In this document: positions 60,201-62,630 of the stretch, in pieces | Position numbering within the stretch: position 1 is the stretch's first letter | Layout: each line of letters starts with the position of its first letter | Assembly: GCF_025370935.1 (NCBI RefSeq) | Contig: NC_133485.1 | Location: forward strand, 4,299,107-4,363,106 | From: Choristoneura fumiferana | Taxonomy: Eukaryota; Arthropoda; Insecta; Lepidoptera; Tortricidae | Reading direction: 5' to 3' | DNA length: 64,000 nucleotides | The notes under the pieces: generated by a model | Databases searched by the model: none | What the model saw: only the letters and a program-made list of their open reading frames with translations | Told to the model about the DNA's origin: nothing | Position numbers and translations under genes: made by a program

Positions 60201-62354
60201 CAATACCACGAGATCATCGACATAGCAAAGTAGATTAGCTAAGATATTTACCTAAGTTAAAGTGGCAATAGGCAGGCCACGTTGCTTTAAGGGAGAAAAA
60301 GTTAGATTGCTCTAAGAACAGATAACCGTTGGGGGAGAAATGATCTTGAGTGACGACACCGAACCGGAATACGCAGCGTTGTTAGGCCTCCCACTAGATG
60401 GACCGCCGATATTGTAAGAGTTGCAAGCAACTGGTGGATGTAGGTGGCGAGTTGTCATTCATTGGTGAGTTTTAAAGGCAATTCAAAAGTAGACGATATG
60501 GTTATTGGTTTGATCATAACTTACAAACATGTGATGAAACGTGAGCACAATTTATTTGCAGATCTGCTGTGCAGAACTTCAGACGGTGATGGTGCCTCTG
60601 CCGGACTGTGCCAGCGGGGAGTGGGGACCCACTAAGGCCACTAGACTCTTTGGACTGGTACCCATCACGCATCAGGTTAGCTTCTGAAAATGAATTCAAC
60701 CGCCATTTTTTTTAATCACGTCCCTCGGAAATACTAATCGAAAGTGGTAAAAATTCATGAATTCCTACAAACTAGGTACAGTCGCCATCAGATATTTCGG
60801 AGCGGCCAAGGTGGTCAAAAATATCGATACATGAACTCTAATACCTTAATAATAGAGTGTGCCGATATTTTTGACAACCTTGGCCGCTCCGAAATATCTG
60901 ATGGCGACTGTACCTACAACTTAAACAATTTTTTTTTATTCGACTGGATGGCAAACGAGCAAGTGGATCTCCTGATGGTAAAAGATCACCACCGCCCATA
61001 AACATCTGCAACACCAGGGGTATTGCAGATGCGTTGCCAACCTAGAGGCCTAAGATGGGATACCTCAAGTGCCAGTAATTTCACCGGCTGTCTTACTCTC
61101 CACGCCGAAACACAACAGTGCAAGCACTGCTGCTTCACGGCAGGATTAGCGAGCAAGATGGTGGTAGCAATCCGGGCGGACCTTGCACAAGGTCCTACCG
61201 CCTGCCAACCTGTCAACTATTGACAATATTAATCAATAAAACACGATTGAACTATTATCACTTTTCGGTTGTACGAGTAAGGACCAGTACAAACGGACCG
61301 CATTCCAACTGCAACGTACATACATTTCAAACGCAGTCTGCGTGCAGTTGTGCTGACTGCAATGGAACTGCGATGGAAAATGTATGGCCAGTTGGCAGTT
61401 GCGGTTACGTTGTAGTTGGAATGCAGTCTGGCCCTAACTAGACGTAGTTTTCATAGTCTTTTAAGGTTTGTTTTACAAGCGTTTATTTAAGTTCATCACG
61501 TTCGTATATTTGTTTGTTTGCTTCAAATCATGCAAGTTAATTATCGGTTATTAGTCGAATTGACTTGAAATTTGGTATAGGTACATAATGAAAGTTGTGT
61601 GCCAATGCAAGTAGTCAGCAAAAAAAGCTTGTATTAAAATGTATTAAAAACTTATTTGTTTCTAATTTCTCGTTTTTAATATTCACAGGAGGCGCTGGTG
61701 TTTGCGGGGCGGGAGTTAGAGCTCCAGTTTCGGATGTCGCGGCCGCTGGCCGACTTCATGGCAACACTTCACAAGAACGGCGTCGACGAGAAACGTCTCT
61801 CCAAATTTGTGCAACAAAACGTCGCTGACGACATCGTGTCGTTCTACATTACGTTCCCTGAAGAAGGTAAGATGACTGGTGATGGTTATGGGGGGTGGCA
61901 AGCAGGACAATCGCACAGGGCCTCGTGCAACAAATAGAATAGATTTCAGTTTGTCCGATTTCGTAATATATTCCCCTTGACAAAGGCATGGATGACAATC
62001 TTTTATTGATAATGTGTAATTTTTTCATGGAAGCGGGACATCAAAATTTTATTTCTTGGAAATTTATAGCTTTTACTTCTCATCCTCGTAATCTTGAATT
62101 TACTTACTCGTATGGCGGGATGCAGACTGCATAAAATGCTGCATATCTATACATTTTACCTTCGACTTACCTATCAATTGATTTATAGCAAAAAATCTTA
62201 TAATACTTTGTTGCCAGGTCAATACGGCTTAGATATCTACACACGCGAGCGCGGCGGTCCAACAGCAATCCACCAGAACGGCTCCGTCGAAAAAGAGAAG
62301 CATCTACTCACGCACTGCTGCAAATATCTAATCAACAGCAGCAAGAGGAACTAG
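12079..62354 (+). CDS. Hil: Hillarin (LIM + coiled coil + KY/transglutaminase-like protein), whole gene, 14 coding exons
   Basis: Joined exons: 12079-12228, 15684-15873, 26373-26563, 55142-55258, 55561-55760, 56407-56629, 57210-57436, 57733-57951, 58685-58893, 59227-59357, 60027-60170, 60562-60675, 61689-61866, 62218-62354. The CDS is 2,430 nt and encodes 809 residues; all introns are GT/AG and phases match. Domains: one LIM domain (about 11-69), a polar linker (70-177), a Lys/Arg/Glu-rich coiled coil (about 178-310), a Pro-rich stretch (about 321-335), a KY/transglutaminase-like domain (about 358-500) and a conserved C-terminal region to 809. Family knowledge: fly Hillarin is a cytoskeletal protein reported to associate with septins and affect cytokinesis, and vertebrate KY is a muscle relative. 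Length and domain order fit full-length insect Hillarin. The residues that would form the Cys-His-Asp triad look replaced (T421, N464, Q479), so a scaffold role is more likely than catalysis. Intron 3 is 28.6 kb and contains MCCC2 on the other strand. Untranslated or alternative first exons cannot be excluded. Confidence 0.93.
13018..13271. mobile_element. Foldback element, second copy of the 'CGAAGTTCGTATCG' family (compound)
   Basis: ACTACGAA words near the left end and middle pair with the right part ACGGTACGATACGAAC. It appears to be two diverged copies fused or nested. Confidence 0.65.
13313..13606 (+). repeat. tRNA-derived SINE, family A, with target-site duplication
   Basis: A-box region TAGCCTAGTGGTTTGACCTA, a decayed B box (GGGTTTGACCCC), then the family body (GTGAGGAAACTTACACCTGC). 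The 10-bp direct repeat CTATCACACC at 13303-13312 and 13607-13616 marks the insertion. Confidence 0.85.
13922..14120. mobile_element. MITE with 20-bp perfect inverted ends
   Basis: Starts ATAGTCAAAATACCACCAAC and ends with its exact complement GTTGGTGGTATTTTGACTAT. It is 199 bp and non-coding. Confidence 0.85.
14261..14399. mobile_element. MITE, GGTACAGTCACCAGC family, copy 1
   Basis: Starts GGTACAGTCACCAGCATTAA and ends TGGTGCTGGTGACTGTACC. The centre has CCGGTCCTAGAAATAGAG. Close copies lie at 20601-20732 and 58271-58409. Confidence 0.85.
15090..15320. mobile_element. MITE, TATACTNCGTTTTTTTAGCATTA family, copy 1
   Basis: The left end TATACTGCGTTTTTTTAGCA pairs with the right end TGCTAAAAAAAACGAAGTAG. 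A copy lies at 19022-19200. Confidence 0.8.
15449..15610 (+). repeat. Dispersed repeat starting ATTTGACTAGATGGCAAACGAGC, diverged copy
   Basis: Shares the opening with copies at 23612 and 60928. The later part (CACGGAAGAGATGGAGAGG) differs. Confidence 0.55.
15684..15873 (+). CDS. Hil: Hillarin exon 2: second half of LIM domain and linker
   Basis: The acceptor is TCTCTCTTACAG and the donor GTGAGT. Encodes residues 51-113 plus the first base of codon 114. C66-x2-H69 completes the second zinc site (C-x22-C spacing from C43, slightly long for a LIM finger). The rest (KIGPGHLDNSSVGIR and on) begins the polar linker. A hAT-like MITE starts only 18 bp after the donor. Confidence 0.95.
15892..16212. 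mobile_element. hAT-type MITE
   Basis: The ends CAGGGATTCCCAACC and GGTTGGGAATCCCTG are perfect 15-bp inverted repeats of the hAT (CAGNGGTTCNCAAC-like) type. The flanks ATCTATAG and ATCTAAGT look like an 8-bp target duplication with one base lost. It begins 18 bp after the exon 2 donor. Confidence 0.8.
16555..16790 (-). repeat. 5'-truncated RTE-type LINE 3' end
   Basis: On the + strand it begins ATCATCATATCAGCAGTAGG and runs through ACTTCGGTTGGAGGCGGCC and TTTTCGGCCCTAACGGCCAT. This is the reverse complement of the C-terminal coding end and GATGAT tail of an RTE element. A better copy lies at 48847-49132. Frames are broken. Confidence 0.75.
17047..17193. mobile_element. MITE, GGGGCTGTTTCACCNTCCATTG family, copy 1
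   Basis: GGGGCTGTTTCACCGTCCAT at the left and ATGGATGGTGAAATAGCCCC at the right, with GATGCCGTCTCCGTCTATTC pairing with GAGACGGCATC inside. A second copy lies at 29304-29450. Confidence 0.85.
18371..18504. repeat. Probable dispersed foldback repeat
   Basis: GGGAGCAAAAT at the left and ATTTTGCTCCC at the right, with an inner hairpin GGATTCTATTGTAGAATCC. Confidence 0.5.
19022..19200. mobile_element. MITE, TATACTNCGTTTTTTTAGCATTA family, copy 2
   Basis: TATACTTCGTTTTTTTAGCA at the left and TTGCTAAAAAAAAGGAAGTA at the right. The interior shares TCTTTTTATTGAAAAAGA with the 15090 copy. Confidence 0.8.
20138..20278. mobile_element. MITE-like foldback element
   Basis: GTATGTACAGTCGAGTTCAT pairs with ATGAACTCGAAAGTACATAC. 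The arms continue through AAAAATTTGATCAAAAATAT. Confidence 0.75.
20601..20732. mobile_element. MITE, GGTACAGTCACCAGC family, copy 2 (diverged)
   Basis: ACATTAATATCTGCTACAGC and CGGCCCTAGAAATAGAGTCG match copies 1 and 3. The left end is eroded and the right end reads GCTGGTGATTGTAC. Confidence 0.75.
21262..21463. repeat. Large imperfect hairpin
   Basis: The left arm (TTAAACCGTCGAAAAAACTG, then AGCAAAAATAATAAACC) pairs over about 80 bp with the right arm (TATTATTTTTGCTTTTAAAT, then TTTTTTGACGGTTTAA). The loop is about 40 bp. Confidence 0.7.
21475..21770. repeat. Diverged tandem duplication, two units of about 125 bp
   Basis: Both units contain TTTCCAAATTTATATG, then ATCAAATCNGACTA-like and TGTAAAAAGTTATGC words in the same order, offset by about 155 bp. 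Confidence 0.65.
21974..22035 (-). repeat. LINE 3' tail fragment (jockey/CR1-like)
   Basis: AATTCAAATTCAAATCATTT, then ATTCAGTAAATAGGCC: the reverse complement of a common 3' end with AATAAAT and (TTGAAT)n. Related + strand tails lie at 45078-45126 and 46075-46135. Confidence 0.5.
22986..23070. mobile_element. Short MITE, GGCAAAAAATTTGGNCCAC family, copy 1
   Basis: GGCACAAAATTTGGCCCACT at the left and GGGCCAGATTTCTTGCCGCT at the right. A copy at 27116-27203 shares the inner CATACAAAATTACC. Confidence 0.7.
23612..23785 (+). repeat. Chimera of the ATTCGACTGGATGG repeat and a SINE family A 3' end
   Basis: 23612-23685 matches ATTCGACTGGATGGNAAACG and CACCACCGCCCATAAA. 23700-23785 then matches the SINE end CAGTGGGACGTATATAGGCT. 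Confidence 0.65.
25057..25248. mobile_element. MITE-like foldback element with about 75-bp arms
   Basis: CCCTTAGTGTCAGTTTTCGG pairs with CCGAAAACTTACACTAAGGG. Inner words AATACGTCTCGATCGCGTTC and GAACGCGATCGAGACGTATT are exact complements. Confidence 0.85.
25442..25750 (+). repeat. tRNA-derived SINE, family A, full-length with target-site duplication
   Basis: A box TGGCCTAGTGGTTTGACC and exact B box GGTTCGAACCC. The body has CGTGAGGAAACCTGCACAAA and the 3' end CAGTGGGACGTATATAGGCT, then GATGATGATG. The 11-bp direct repeats TGTACCGAGAA at 25431-25441 and 25751-25761 mark a clean insertion, and the repeat is barely diverged, so this copy may be young. Confidence 0.9.
26373..26563 (+). CDS. Hil: Hillarin exon 3: polar linker
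   Basis: The acceptor is TTGTCGCCAG and the donor GTAAGT. It completes codon 114 (CTG) and encodes residues 115-177, ending in phase 0. The segment is rich in Ser, Arg, Ala and His with no recognised fold, then a helical stretch (ASALHIAHALKQTELQKAY) leads towards the coiled coil. The exon is much more GC-rich than the flanking intron DNA. Confidence 0.9.
26912..27225 (+). repeat. Lepidopteran dispersed repeat (CCGTGGCTTCGCCCGCG copy) carrying a MITE
   Basis: CCCGTGGCTTCGCCCGCGTA, GGGATAAAAAGTAGCCTATG and CACTTTCGCATTTTTAATAT match the family from start to end. The final AATA|TTAGGAT is split by the MITE at 27116-27203. Confidence 0.8.
27116..27203. mobile_element. Short MITE, copy 2, nested in a dispersed repeat
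   Basis: TACTCAGCGGCAAAAAATTT at the left and TTTTTTGCCGCTCAGTA at the right. The flanks fit a TA target. It is 88 bp. Confidence 0.8.
27288..27453. mobile_element. MITE-like foldback element
   Basis: AATGACTTAGTTTAA pairs with TTAAACTAAGTCATT, and the outer ends AAGCCCGGTTTCTAC and GTGTAAATTGGGTTTT pair imperfectly. Confidence 0.65.
28690..28927 (+). repeat. Dispersed repeat ending in GACAGA run and CGGGGTTAAAAA
   Basis: CTCGCTTTCACGTTAAAAAA, GAGAGCTACGATGCCATA and CCCCTCTTTTCCTCGGGG. A reverse-strand relative lies at 33970-34220. Confidence 0.6.
29012..29032. repeat. (CT)n microsatellite
   Basis: About ten uninterrupted CT units. Confidence 0.9.
29304..29450. mobile_element. MITE, GGGGCTGTTTCACCNTCCATTG family, copy 2
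   Basis: GGCTGTTTCACCATCCATTG at the left and CAATGGATGGTGAAACAGCC at the right. It shares the centre GATGCCGTCTCCGTCTATTC with the copy at 17047. Confidence 0.85.
29945..30115 (+). repeat. Lepidopteran dispersed repeat, decayed copy
   Basis: CTAGCTATTGCCTCCGATG, CCCGGGATAAAACTATCCCA and AAGAGGTAACAGATAAACAG match the family in order. Confidence 0.55.
31335..31560 (+). repeat. Dispersed repeat beginning AGGGTTCCATCCCTCAAAAG
   Basis: The opening, the CTGTCTCTCTGTTCGTCC run and AAGACCCTTTTTT are typical of a common lepidopteran non-coding repeat. Confidence 0.5.
32435..32590 (+). repeat. Lepidopteran dispersed repeat fragment
   Basis: GCCCGCGACTTTGCGCAACT and ATCACATCGTGGTCTTCATT. The latter also occurs at 6930 next to the nested foldback element. 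Confidence 0.5.
32795..33105 (+). repeat. Dispersed repeat 'GATGCCATTAACCGTTGAAG', copy 1
   Basis: GGTAAAAAAACATTTTTAAT, GATGCCATTAACCGTTGAAG and CCAACTACTGGAAGTTGGTC. Copy 2 lies in Hillarin intron 5 at 56064-56345. Both have a short hairpin CCAACTACTGGAAGTTGG. Confidence 0.75.
33473..33624. mobile_element. MITE-like element
   Basis: GAGCTGGTTCCCACTTGTCG at the left and CGACAAGTGGGAAGGGCTC at the right. ACATCCGACA inside also pairs with the left arm. Confidence 0.7.
33970..34220 (-). repeat. Reverse-strand copy of the CGGGGTTAAAAA repeat
   Basis: AAAAAGAGGGGTGGAATAAA, GGCATCGTAGCTCTCAAAA and TTTACGTGAAAGCGAGTTTC are the complement of words in 28790-28925. Confidence 0.55.
34728..34903. mobile_element. 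MITE with about 28-bp inverted ends
   Basis: GTATCATCAGCCAAATATGT and the complement of ACTTATTTGGCTGATGGTAC. It is 176 bp and non-coding. Confidence 0.8.
34904..35402. repeat. Two facing copies of the lepidopteran dispersed repeat
   Basis: 34904-35045 reads forward (CTAGCTGTTGCCTGCGACTT, AACTATCTCCATACCAAATT). 35275-35402 reads in reverse (AATTTGGTATGGAGATAATT, CACGGGTAACAGCTAA). Together they make an inverted pair with a loop of about 230 bp. Confidence 0.65.
36405..36577. mobile_element. MITE-like element
   Basis: GGTCGACCAAGAAAGTGCTT at the left and CCAATTTCTTGGTCGACTAT at the right form imperfect inverted ends of about 30 bp. Confidence 0.65.
36701..37276. mobile_element. 576-bp element with about 40-bp terminal inverted repeats and a GC-rich core
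   Basis: The left end contains CATAGTAAAAGAGAACAAGTAGG and the right end its exact complement. Outer bases AAGG and CCTT also pair. The core holds two CpG-rich blocks (36770-36800 and 37150-37225). No transposase frame. Confidence 0.75.
37364..37707. repeat. Cluster of six CTAGGTTT motifs on both strands
   Basis: TTGCTAGGTTT occurs at 37364, 37567 and 37695. Its complement AAACCTAG occurs at about 37409 (imperfect), 37440 and 37474. The cores are flanked by unrelated sequence, so they look like spaced binding sites or subterminal repeats. Confidence 0.7.
37728..37885 (-). repeat. Lepidopteran dispersed repeat, reverse copy
   Basis: GGACATAGGATAATTTTTAT, TTCCCGCGGGATAGCGATAA and GACGGAGTCGCGGGTAACAT: an almost complete reverse copy. 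Confidence 0.8.
38671..38870. mobile_element. MITE with about 40-bp inverted ends
   Basis: GGCGCTTGTTCGACCGTGTC at the left and GACACGCTCGAATAATCGCC at the right, with CTCATTTTTCTGG and CCAGAAAAATGAG further in. Confidence 0.8.
38877..39010. mobile_element. Near-perfect palindromic MITE
   Basis: ACAGTTAAGTTCAAAGATAT at the left and ATATCTTTGCACTTAACTGT at the right. The arms are nearly complementary for about 57 bp (CGACACGGCCAAAGTTAC). It begins only 6 bp after the 38671-38870 element. Confidence 0.9.
39556..39708. repeat. Foldback repeat
   Basis: TCTATGCCTGTGGTTTTTTA at the left pairs with AAAAACCACAAGCATAGATA at the right. CTGTAATTCT occurs twice in the centre. Confidence 0.7.
39965..40120 (+). 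repeat. tRNA-derived SINE, family B, copy 2
   Basis: TAGAGAACCTAACACTTGAGC, then B box GGTTCGATCCC, then AATAAAACGAATGATTGCTT as in the 3741 copy. Confidence 0.65.
40376..41000 (-). repeat. Dispersed repeat (reverse relative of 8505-9124)
   Basis: Opens TTTAGGGTTCCGCACTCAAA and closes CTACGGAACTCTTCG, then CCGACTCGCACTTAGCCGATTTT, the reverse-complement pattern of the ACCGGCCAAG family ends. Confidence 0.6.
42399..42600 (-). repeat. 5'-truncated RTE-type LINE 3' end, second family
   Basis: CATCATCATCATCATTAGCC, GACGTCCACTGCTGAACAAA, GGCCTCCCCCTTAGACCGCC. On the - strand this is the C-terminal coding end with GGCGAGTTGTCGTTCATTG. The intron 11 copy (60256-60470) shares that word. Confidence 0.75.
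45065..45126 (+). repeat. LINE-like 3' tail
   Basis: AATAAAGATATTTTGAC, then (TTTGAC)n repeats. Confidence 0.5.
45345..45420 (+). repeat. RTE-type LINE 3' end fragment
   Basis: AAGGGGGAGGCCTTTGTTCA, then GATGATGATGACG. Confidence 0.65.
45675..45740 (-). repeat. tRNA-like SINE fragment (reverse)
   Basis: GAATCGAACCCAGATTCTC holds a reverse B box. GCGTGCCACCCCTACACTAC resembles a reverse A-box region. A similar reverse B box lies at 47560. Confidence 0.55.
46075..46135 (+). repeat. LINE-like 3' tail
   Basis: AAATAAAATATTTGAATTTG, then (GAATTT)n. Confidence 0.5.
47078..47220 (-). repeat. Lepidopteran dispersed repeat, reverse copy
   Basis: AGGATAGTTTTTATCCCGGT and GTCCCGCGGCATAGTCACAA. Confidence 0.7.
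47553..47610 (-). repeat. tRNA-like SINE fragment (reverse)
   Basis: CACTGGGAATCGAACCCAGG is a strong reverse T-arm/B-box hairpin. CCGTACCGCGTGCTAAAGTA follows as the anticodon and D-arm side. Confidence 0.6.
47721..47847. mobile_element. MITE with 29-bp inverted ends
   Basis: CGACCGCTTACTTTTTCAAC at the left and GTTGAGAAAATAAGTGGTCG at the right, continuing to CTCGTATCT and AGATACGAG. It is 127 bp. Confidence 0.85.
48204..48389 (+). repeat. 25-bp minisatellite, about 7.4 units
   Basis: The unit is GTCTGTTTAGTAGTAAAAGA followed by AATGA. Unit starts at 48229, 48254, 48279, 48304, 48329 and 48354 keep an exact 25-bp period. Early units alternate ATGA and ACGA ends, suggesting a 50-bp dimer was the unit of amplification. 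Confidence 0.95.
48847..49132 (-). repeat. 5'-truncated RTE-type LINE with target-site duplication
   Basis: The + strand begins ATTATCATCATATCAG (reverse GATGAT tail) and runs GTCGTAGGACGTCCACTGCT, CGGTTGGAAGCGGCTTGCA, GAACCTTTCGGCCCCGACGA. Read on the - strand it encodes the C-terminus common to lepidopteran RTE elements (KWQWAGH-type block), with broken frames. The 12-bp direct repeats AACTGTCAGACC at 48835-48846 and 49133-49144 delimit it. Confidence 0.85.
49441..49868 (+). repeat. Truncated copy of the 8505-9124 repeat
   Basis: CACCCACCGGTTTAGATTTT, GGGACGCTCGATTTTAATGA, TTTGCAAACAAATCACTGAA and CATGGCGAAACTATACGG match that copy in order. Confidence 0.8.
50749..50754 (-). terminator. 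Probable MCCC2 poly(A) signal
   Basis: TTTATT on the + strand reads AATAAA on the MCCC2 strand, about 230 bp after its stop codon. It is the nearest exact signal. Confidence 0.5.
50986..52659 (-). CDS. MCCC2: Methylcrotonoyl-CoA carboxylase beta chain, mitochondrial
   Basis: A single uninterrupted frame of 557 codons, close to the length of animal MCCC2. Together with the biotin-carrying alpha chain it carboxylates 3-methylcrotonyl-CoA in mitochondrial leucine degradation. The N-terminus (MLRLFRGAQRLSGQCRRYSQ) is Arg-rich with no acidic residue, as in a mitochondrial presequence. Two carboxyltransferase (crotonase-fold) halves follow. The N half carries SGGAHLPDQADVFPDREHFG (165-184) and the oxyanion-type GSCTAGGAYIP (206-216). 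The C half carries NINGFNVG (397-404) and GGSFGAGNYGMCGRAYSP (436-453). All these signature Gly-rich loops are intact and the frame has no damage. Oddities: it has no intron and lies antisense inside Hillarin intron 3. PCC beta is the nearest alternative, but the motifs and the C-terminal KEGRPYYSTARIWDDG block favour MCCC2. Confidence 0.97.
   Translation of the reverse strand: MLRLFRGAQRLSGQCRRYSQATIIGSEPDRNDPTFQENKAKMDELVDELRQKTSDVIHGGSEDAVRRHTARGKLLVRDRISRLVDEGSDVLELSTLAATDLYKGQVPGAGIVTAVGKVHGQDCMIVANDSTVKGGTYFPMTIKKHLRAQAIAQECRLPCVYLVDSGGAHLPDQADVFPDREHFGRIFYNQANMSAEGIPQISVVMGSCTAGGAYIPSMSDESIIVKNQGTIFLAGPPLVKAATGEVVSAEELGGADLHCRQSGVTDHYAQNDEHALLLARNVVANLNCNSDRAVQIRAPQVDEPIYDIEDIHGIVNANLQRPYDVRELVARIVDGSRFHEFKELYGDTLVCGFASIYGHPVGVIGNNGVLLSESALKGAHFIQLCAARKIPLLFLQNINGFNVGREAEAGGIAKNGAKMVTAVSCFKGPKITVLVGGSFGAGNYGMCGRAYSPSFLYMWPNARISVMGGPQAATVLSLVSKGKAEREGKPWTDEDERKVRAPLEEKFEKEGRPYYSTARIWDDGILAPKDTRKVIGLSLSAALNAPFKESKFGIFRM
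52660..52935 (-). promoter_or_regulatory. GC-rich putative MCCC2 promoter and 5' leader
   Basis: The stretch directly upstream of the MCCC2 ATG has CpG-rich blocks (52676-52715 and 52870-52930) in an otherwise AT-rich intron. This suggests a housekeeping-type promoter. No TATA box was seen. Confidence 0.4.
55142..55258 (+). CDS. Hil: Hillarin exon 4: coiled coil, part 1
   Basis: The acceptor is TTGTCTCCAG and the donor GTACGT. Encodes residues 178-216 with phase 0 at both ends. Almost entirely charged helix (DRDEQTKLEMKHRQEEDDLY and on), typical of a coiled coil. It is the first exon after the 28.6-kb intron. Confidence 0.93.
55561..55760 (+). CDS. Hil: Hillarin exon 5: coiled coil, part 2
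   Basis: The acceptor is TGTTATTACAG and the donor GTATTT. Encodes residues 217-282 plus two bases of codon 283. Continues the Glu/Arg/Lys-rich helix (for example RHQQERADLEKNMTLRRDKK). Confidence 0.94.
55780..55932 (+). repeat. RTE-type LINE 3' end in Hillarin intron 5
   Basis: GAAGGAGGCCTACACCCGAA, then GGGTAGATACAGGCTGAAAA and a (GA)n tail. Confidence 0.65.
56064..56345 (+). repeat. Dispersed repeat 'GATGCCATTAACCGTTGAAG', copy 2, in intron 5
   Basis: Shares GGTAAAAAAACATTTTTAAT, GATGCCATTAACCGTTGAAG and CAATCCAACTACTGGAAATT with 32795-33105. It ends about 60 bp before exon 6. Confidence 0.75.
56407..56629 (+). CDS. Hil: Hillarin exon 6: end of coiled coil and proline-rich hinge
   Basis: The acceptor is TTTTTCTTTAG and the donor GTGAGT. 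Completes R283 and encodes 284-357. The helix ends near residue 312 and is followed by a Pro-rich hinge (EEAPPYPSRAPPPQPPL), which could bind SH3- or WW-type partners. The exon closes with the entry to the TG-like domain. Confidence 0.93.
56700..56990 (+). repeat. RTE-type LINE C-terminal fragment in intron 6
   Basis: Translates in part to HMARRTDGRWG, a hallmark of the end of lepidopteran RTE reverse transcriptases. AGATCGCGGGATGTCATTGA and GACTTATGTCTGGCAGCGGA follow. It holds stops, so it is dead. Confidence 0.75.
57210..57436 (+). CDS. Hil: Hillarin exon 7: KY/transglutaminase-like domain, N-terminal part
   Basis: The acceptor is TCTTACACACAG and the donor GTGAGT. Encodes residues 358-432 plus two bases of codon 433. 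It holds the helical lead-in (EKARTIFRWITVKNL, with W390) and the segment GTESYHVLFKRLC. In catalytic relatives the nucleophilic Cys lies three residues before the conserved Tyr; here that position is T421. Confidence 0.94.
57733..57951 (+). CDS. Hil: Hillarin exon 8: KY/transglutaminase-like core
   Basis: The acceptor is CTCGTTCCAG and the donor GTGCGT. Completes S433 and encodes 434-505 plus two bases. It contains VVIKGYSKSAGYQPG and NSWNAVFVAGAWRFVQCNWG, the characteristic KY/Hillarin core. The positions that would carry catalytic His and Asp are N464 and Q479. Codon third positions are strongly G/C. Confidence 0.95.
58271..58409. mobile_element. MITE, GGTACAGTCACCAGC family, copy 3, in intron 8
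   Basis: GGTACAGTCACCAGCATTAA at the left and GGTGCTGGTGACTGTAC at the right. Differs from copy 1 at only about a dozen positions. Confidence 0.85.
58685..58893 (+). CDS. Hil: Hillarin exon 9
   Basis: The acceptor is AAAAATTCCAG and the donor GTAAGT. Completes R506 and encodes 507-575 plus one base. The protein reads YEYDDHYFLTDPREFIYEFY and so on, conserved in Hillarin/KY proteins. A decayed copy of the second half of this exon lies in the following intron. Confidence 0.94.
58922..59060 (+). pseudogene. Decayed tandem duplicate of Hillarin exon 9 (3' half) inside intron 9
   Basis: The words CTTCGAGGAG, CCTTCGTCCG, GGTTATACTTC, AAAGCCGTCAT and TCCACTGGT recur in the same order as in exon 9, offset by about 145-147 bp. 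In the frame of exon 9 the copy has a stop (TAG) at 58966-58968, where the exon has TCG. It also has a 6-bp insertion and a ruined donor (GTCACC in place of GTAAGT). The copy runs past the donor into intron-like sequence (ACTTGAAA), so genomic DNA was duplicated, not mRNA. It should be spliced out. Confidence 0.85.
59227..59357 (+). CDS. Hil: Hillarin exon 10
   Basis: The acceptor is GCGTGTTCCAG and the donor GTGTGT. Completes G576 and encodes 577-619, ending in phase 0. The protein MRIAMPAHMQSSLIFHYNLK begins a beta-rich conserved region of Hillarin/KY proteins. No catalytic residues are expected here. Confidence 0.94.
59390..59474. mobile_element. Short MITE or hairpin in intron 10
   Basis: CTTAAGGCAGTGGCGTAGC at the left and GCTACGCCCCTGTCTTAAG at the right, 85 bp in all. 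A smaller hairpin (TAATAGAGCAG / CTGCTCTATTA) follows at 59539-59579. Confidence 0.75.
59630..59745 (-). repeat. Lepidopteran dispersed repeat, decayed reverse copy
   Basis: CTATAAAACGGTTTTTATTC, CCGGAAAATTACATAAGTAC and TGATGGAGTCGCGAGC. Confidence 0.6.
60027..60170 (+). CDS. Hil: Hillarin exon 11
   Basis: The acceptor is TTTCGCCAG and the donor GTCTGT. Encodes 620-667 with phase 0 at both ends: FRVHAPCSGAFLLDIFANAV, then EPMKFKSVCKFK. This is one of the best conserved C-terminal blocks of the family. Confidence 0.94.
60256..60470 (+). repeat. RTE-type LINE C-terminal fragment in intron 11
   Basis: TTAAAGTGGCAATAGGCAGG, then AACAGATAACCGTTGGGGG, TTAGGCCTCCCACTAGATGG and GGCGAGTTGTCATTCATTG. 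Frames are broken. Confidence 0.75.
60562..60675 (+). CDS. Hil: Hillarin exon 12
   Basis: The acceptor is TTTATTTGCAG and the donor GTTAGC. Encodes 668-705 with phase 0 at both ends. The block VPLPDCASGEWGPTKATRLF is typical of KY/Hillarin C-terminal regions. Confidence 0.94.
60774..60915. mobile_element. Near-perfect palindromic MITE in intron 12
   Basis: AGGTACAGTCGCCATCAGAT at the left and ATCTGATGGCGACTGTACCT at the right are exact complements. The arms run about 58 bp (CGGAGCGGCCAAGG). The terminal GGTACAGTC word is shared with the 14261 family. Confidence 0.92.
60928..61220 (+). repeat. Dispersed repeat ATTCGACTGGATGGCAAACG, longest copy, in intron 12
   Basis: TTATTCGACTGGATGGCAAA, CACCACCGCCCATAAACATC, GGCCTAAGATGGGATACCTC and ACTGCTGCTTCACGGCAGGA. 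Shorter copies lie at 15449 and 23612. Confidence 0.75.
61280..61436. mobile_element. MITE-like foldback element in intron 12
   Basis: GGACCGCATTCCAACTGCAA at the left pairs with TTGTAGTTGGAATGCAGTC at the right. The centre is rich in CAGT/ACTG words. Confidence 0.75.
61689..61866 (+). CDS. Hil: Hillarin exon 13
   Basis: The acceptor is AATATTCACAG and the donor GTAAGA. Encodes 706-764 plus one base. It contains ELQFRMSRPLADFMATLHKN, a family-specific block that reappears as the second half of the C-terminal repeat-like beta region. Confidence 0.94.
62218..62354 (+). CDS. Hil: Hillarin exon 14 (last coding exon)
   Basis: The acceptor is TTTGTTGCCAG. Completes G765 and encodes 766-809: QYGLDIYTRERGG, then a charged tail and HCCKYLINSSKRN before the stop TAG at 62352-62354. 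Confidence 0.94.
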
Positions 62355-62630
62355 CTTTGAATACCAAACGTGTGTATGACGTGTATCGTGTATGGCAGGA
62401 GTGCTCTTGATACGAATGGCTAAAAAGAGACCTTTGCCCAAAACAGTCCAATGTGCTAAAAAAAAGACTGTGTTTTAAAATTGATACGGTTATTTCAGCA
62501 AATGGCTGGGAAAGTCCAAGTGAATGGTGAAAAGTTTTTGCACGCGCGCATTTCAACTTGGAATTTCTAATTTCCGATCAATTTTATAACACTGCAATAT
62601 AATAAATACTGCCTGAATCTCTTTAAACGA
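62355..62630 (+). other. Hil: Hillarin 3'UTR
   Basis: AT-rich non-coding sequence between the stop codon and the first AATAAA plus its downstream element. The true cleavage site is not visible. Confidence 0.6.
62601..62606 (+). terminator. Probable Hillarin poly(A) signal
   Basis: AATAAA about 250 bp after the stop, followed 25-50 bp later by GGGTGTGTGCATTTGTTTGT, a GU/U-rich downstream element. Later ATTAAA and AATAAT words could extend the UTR. Confidence 0.65.
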
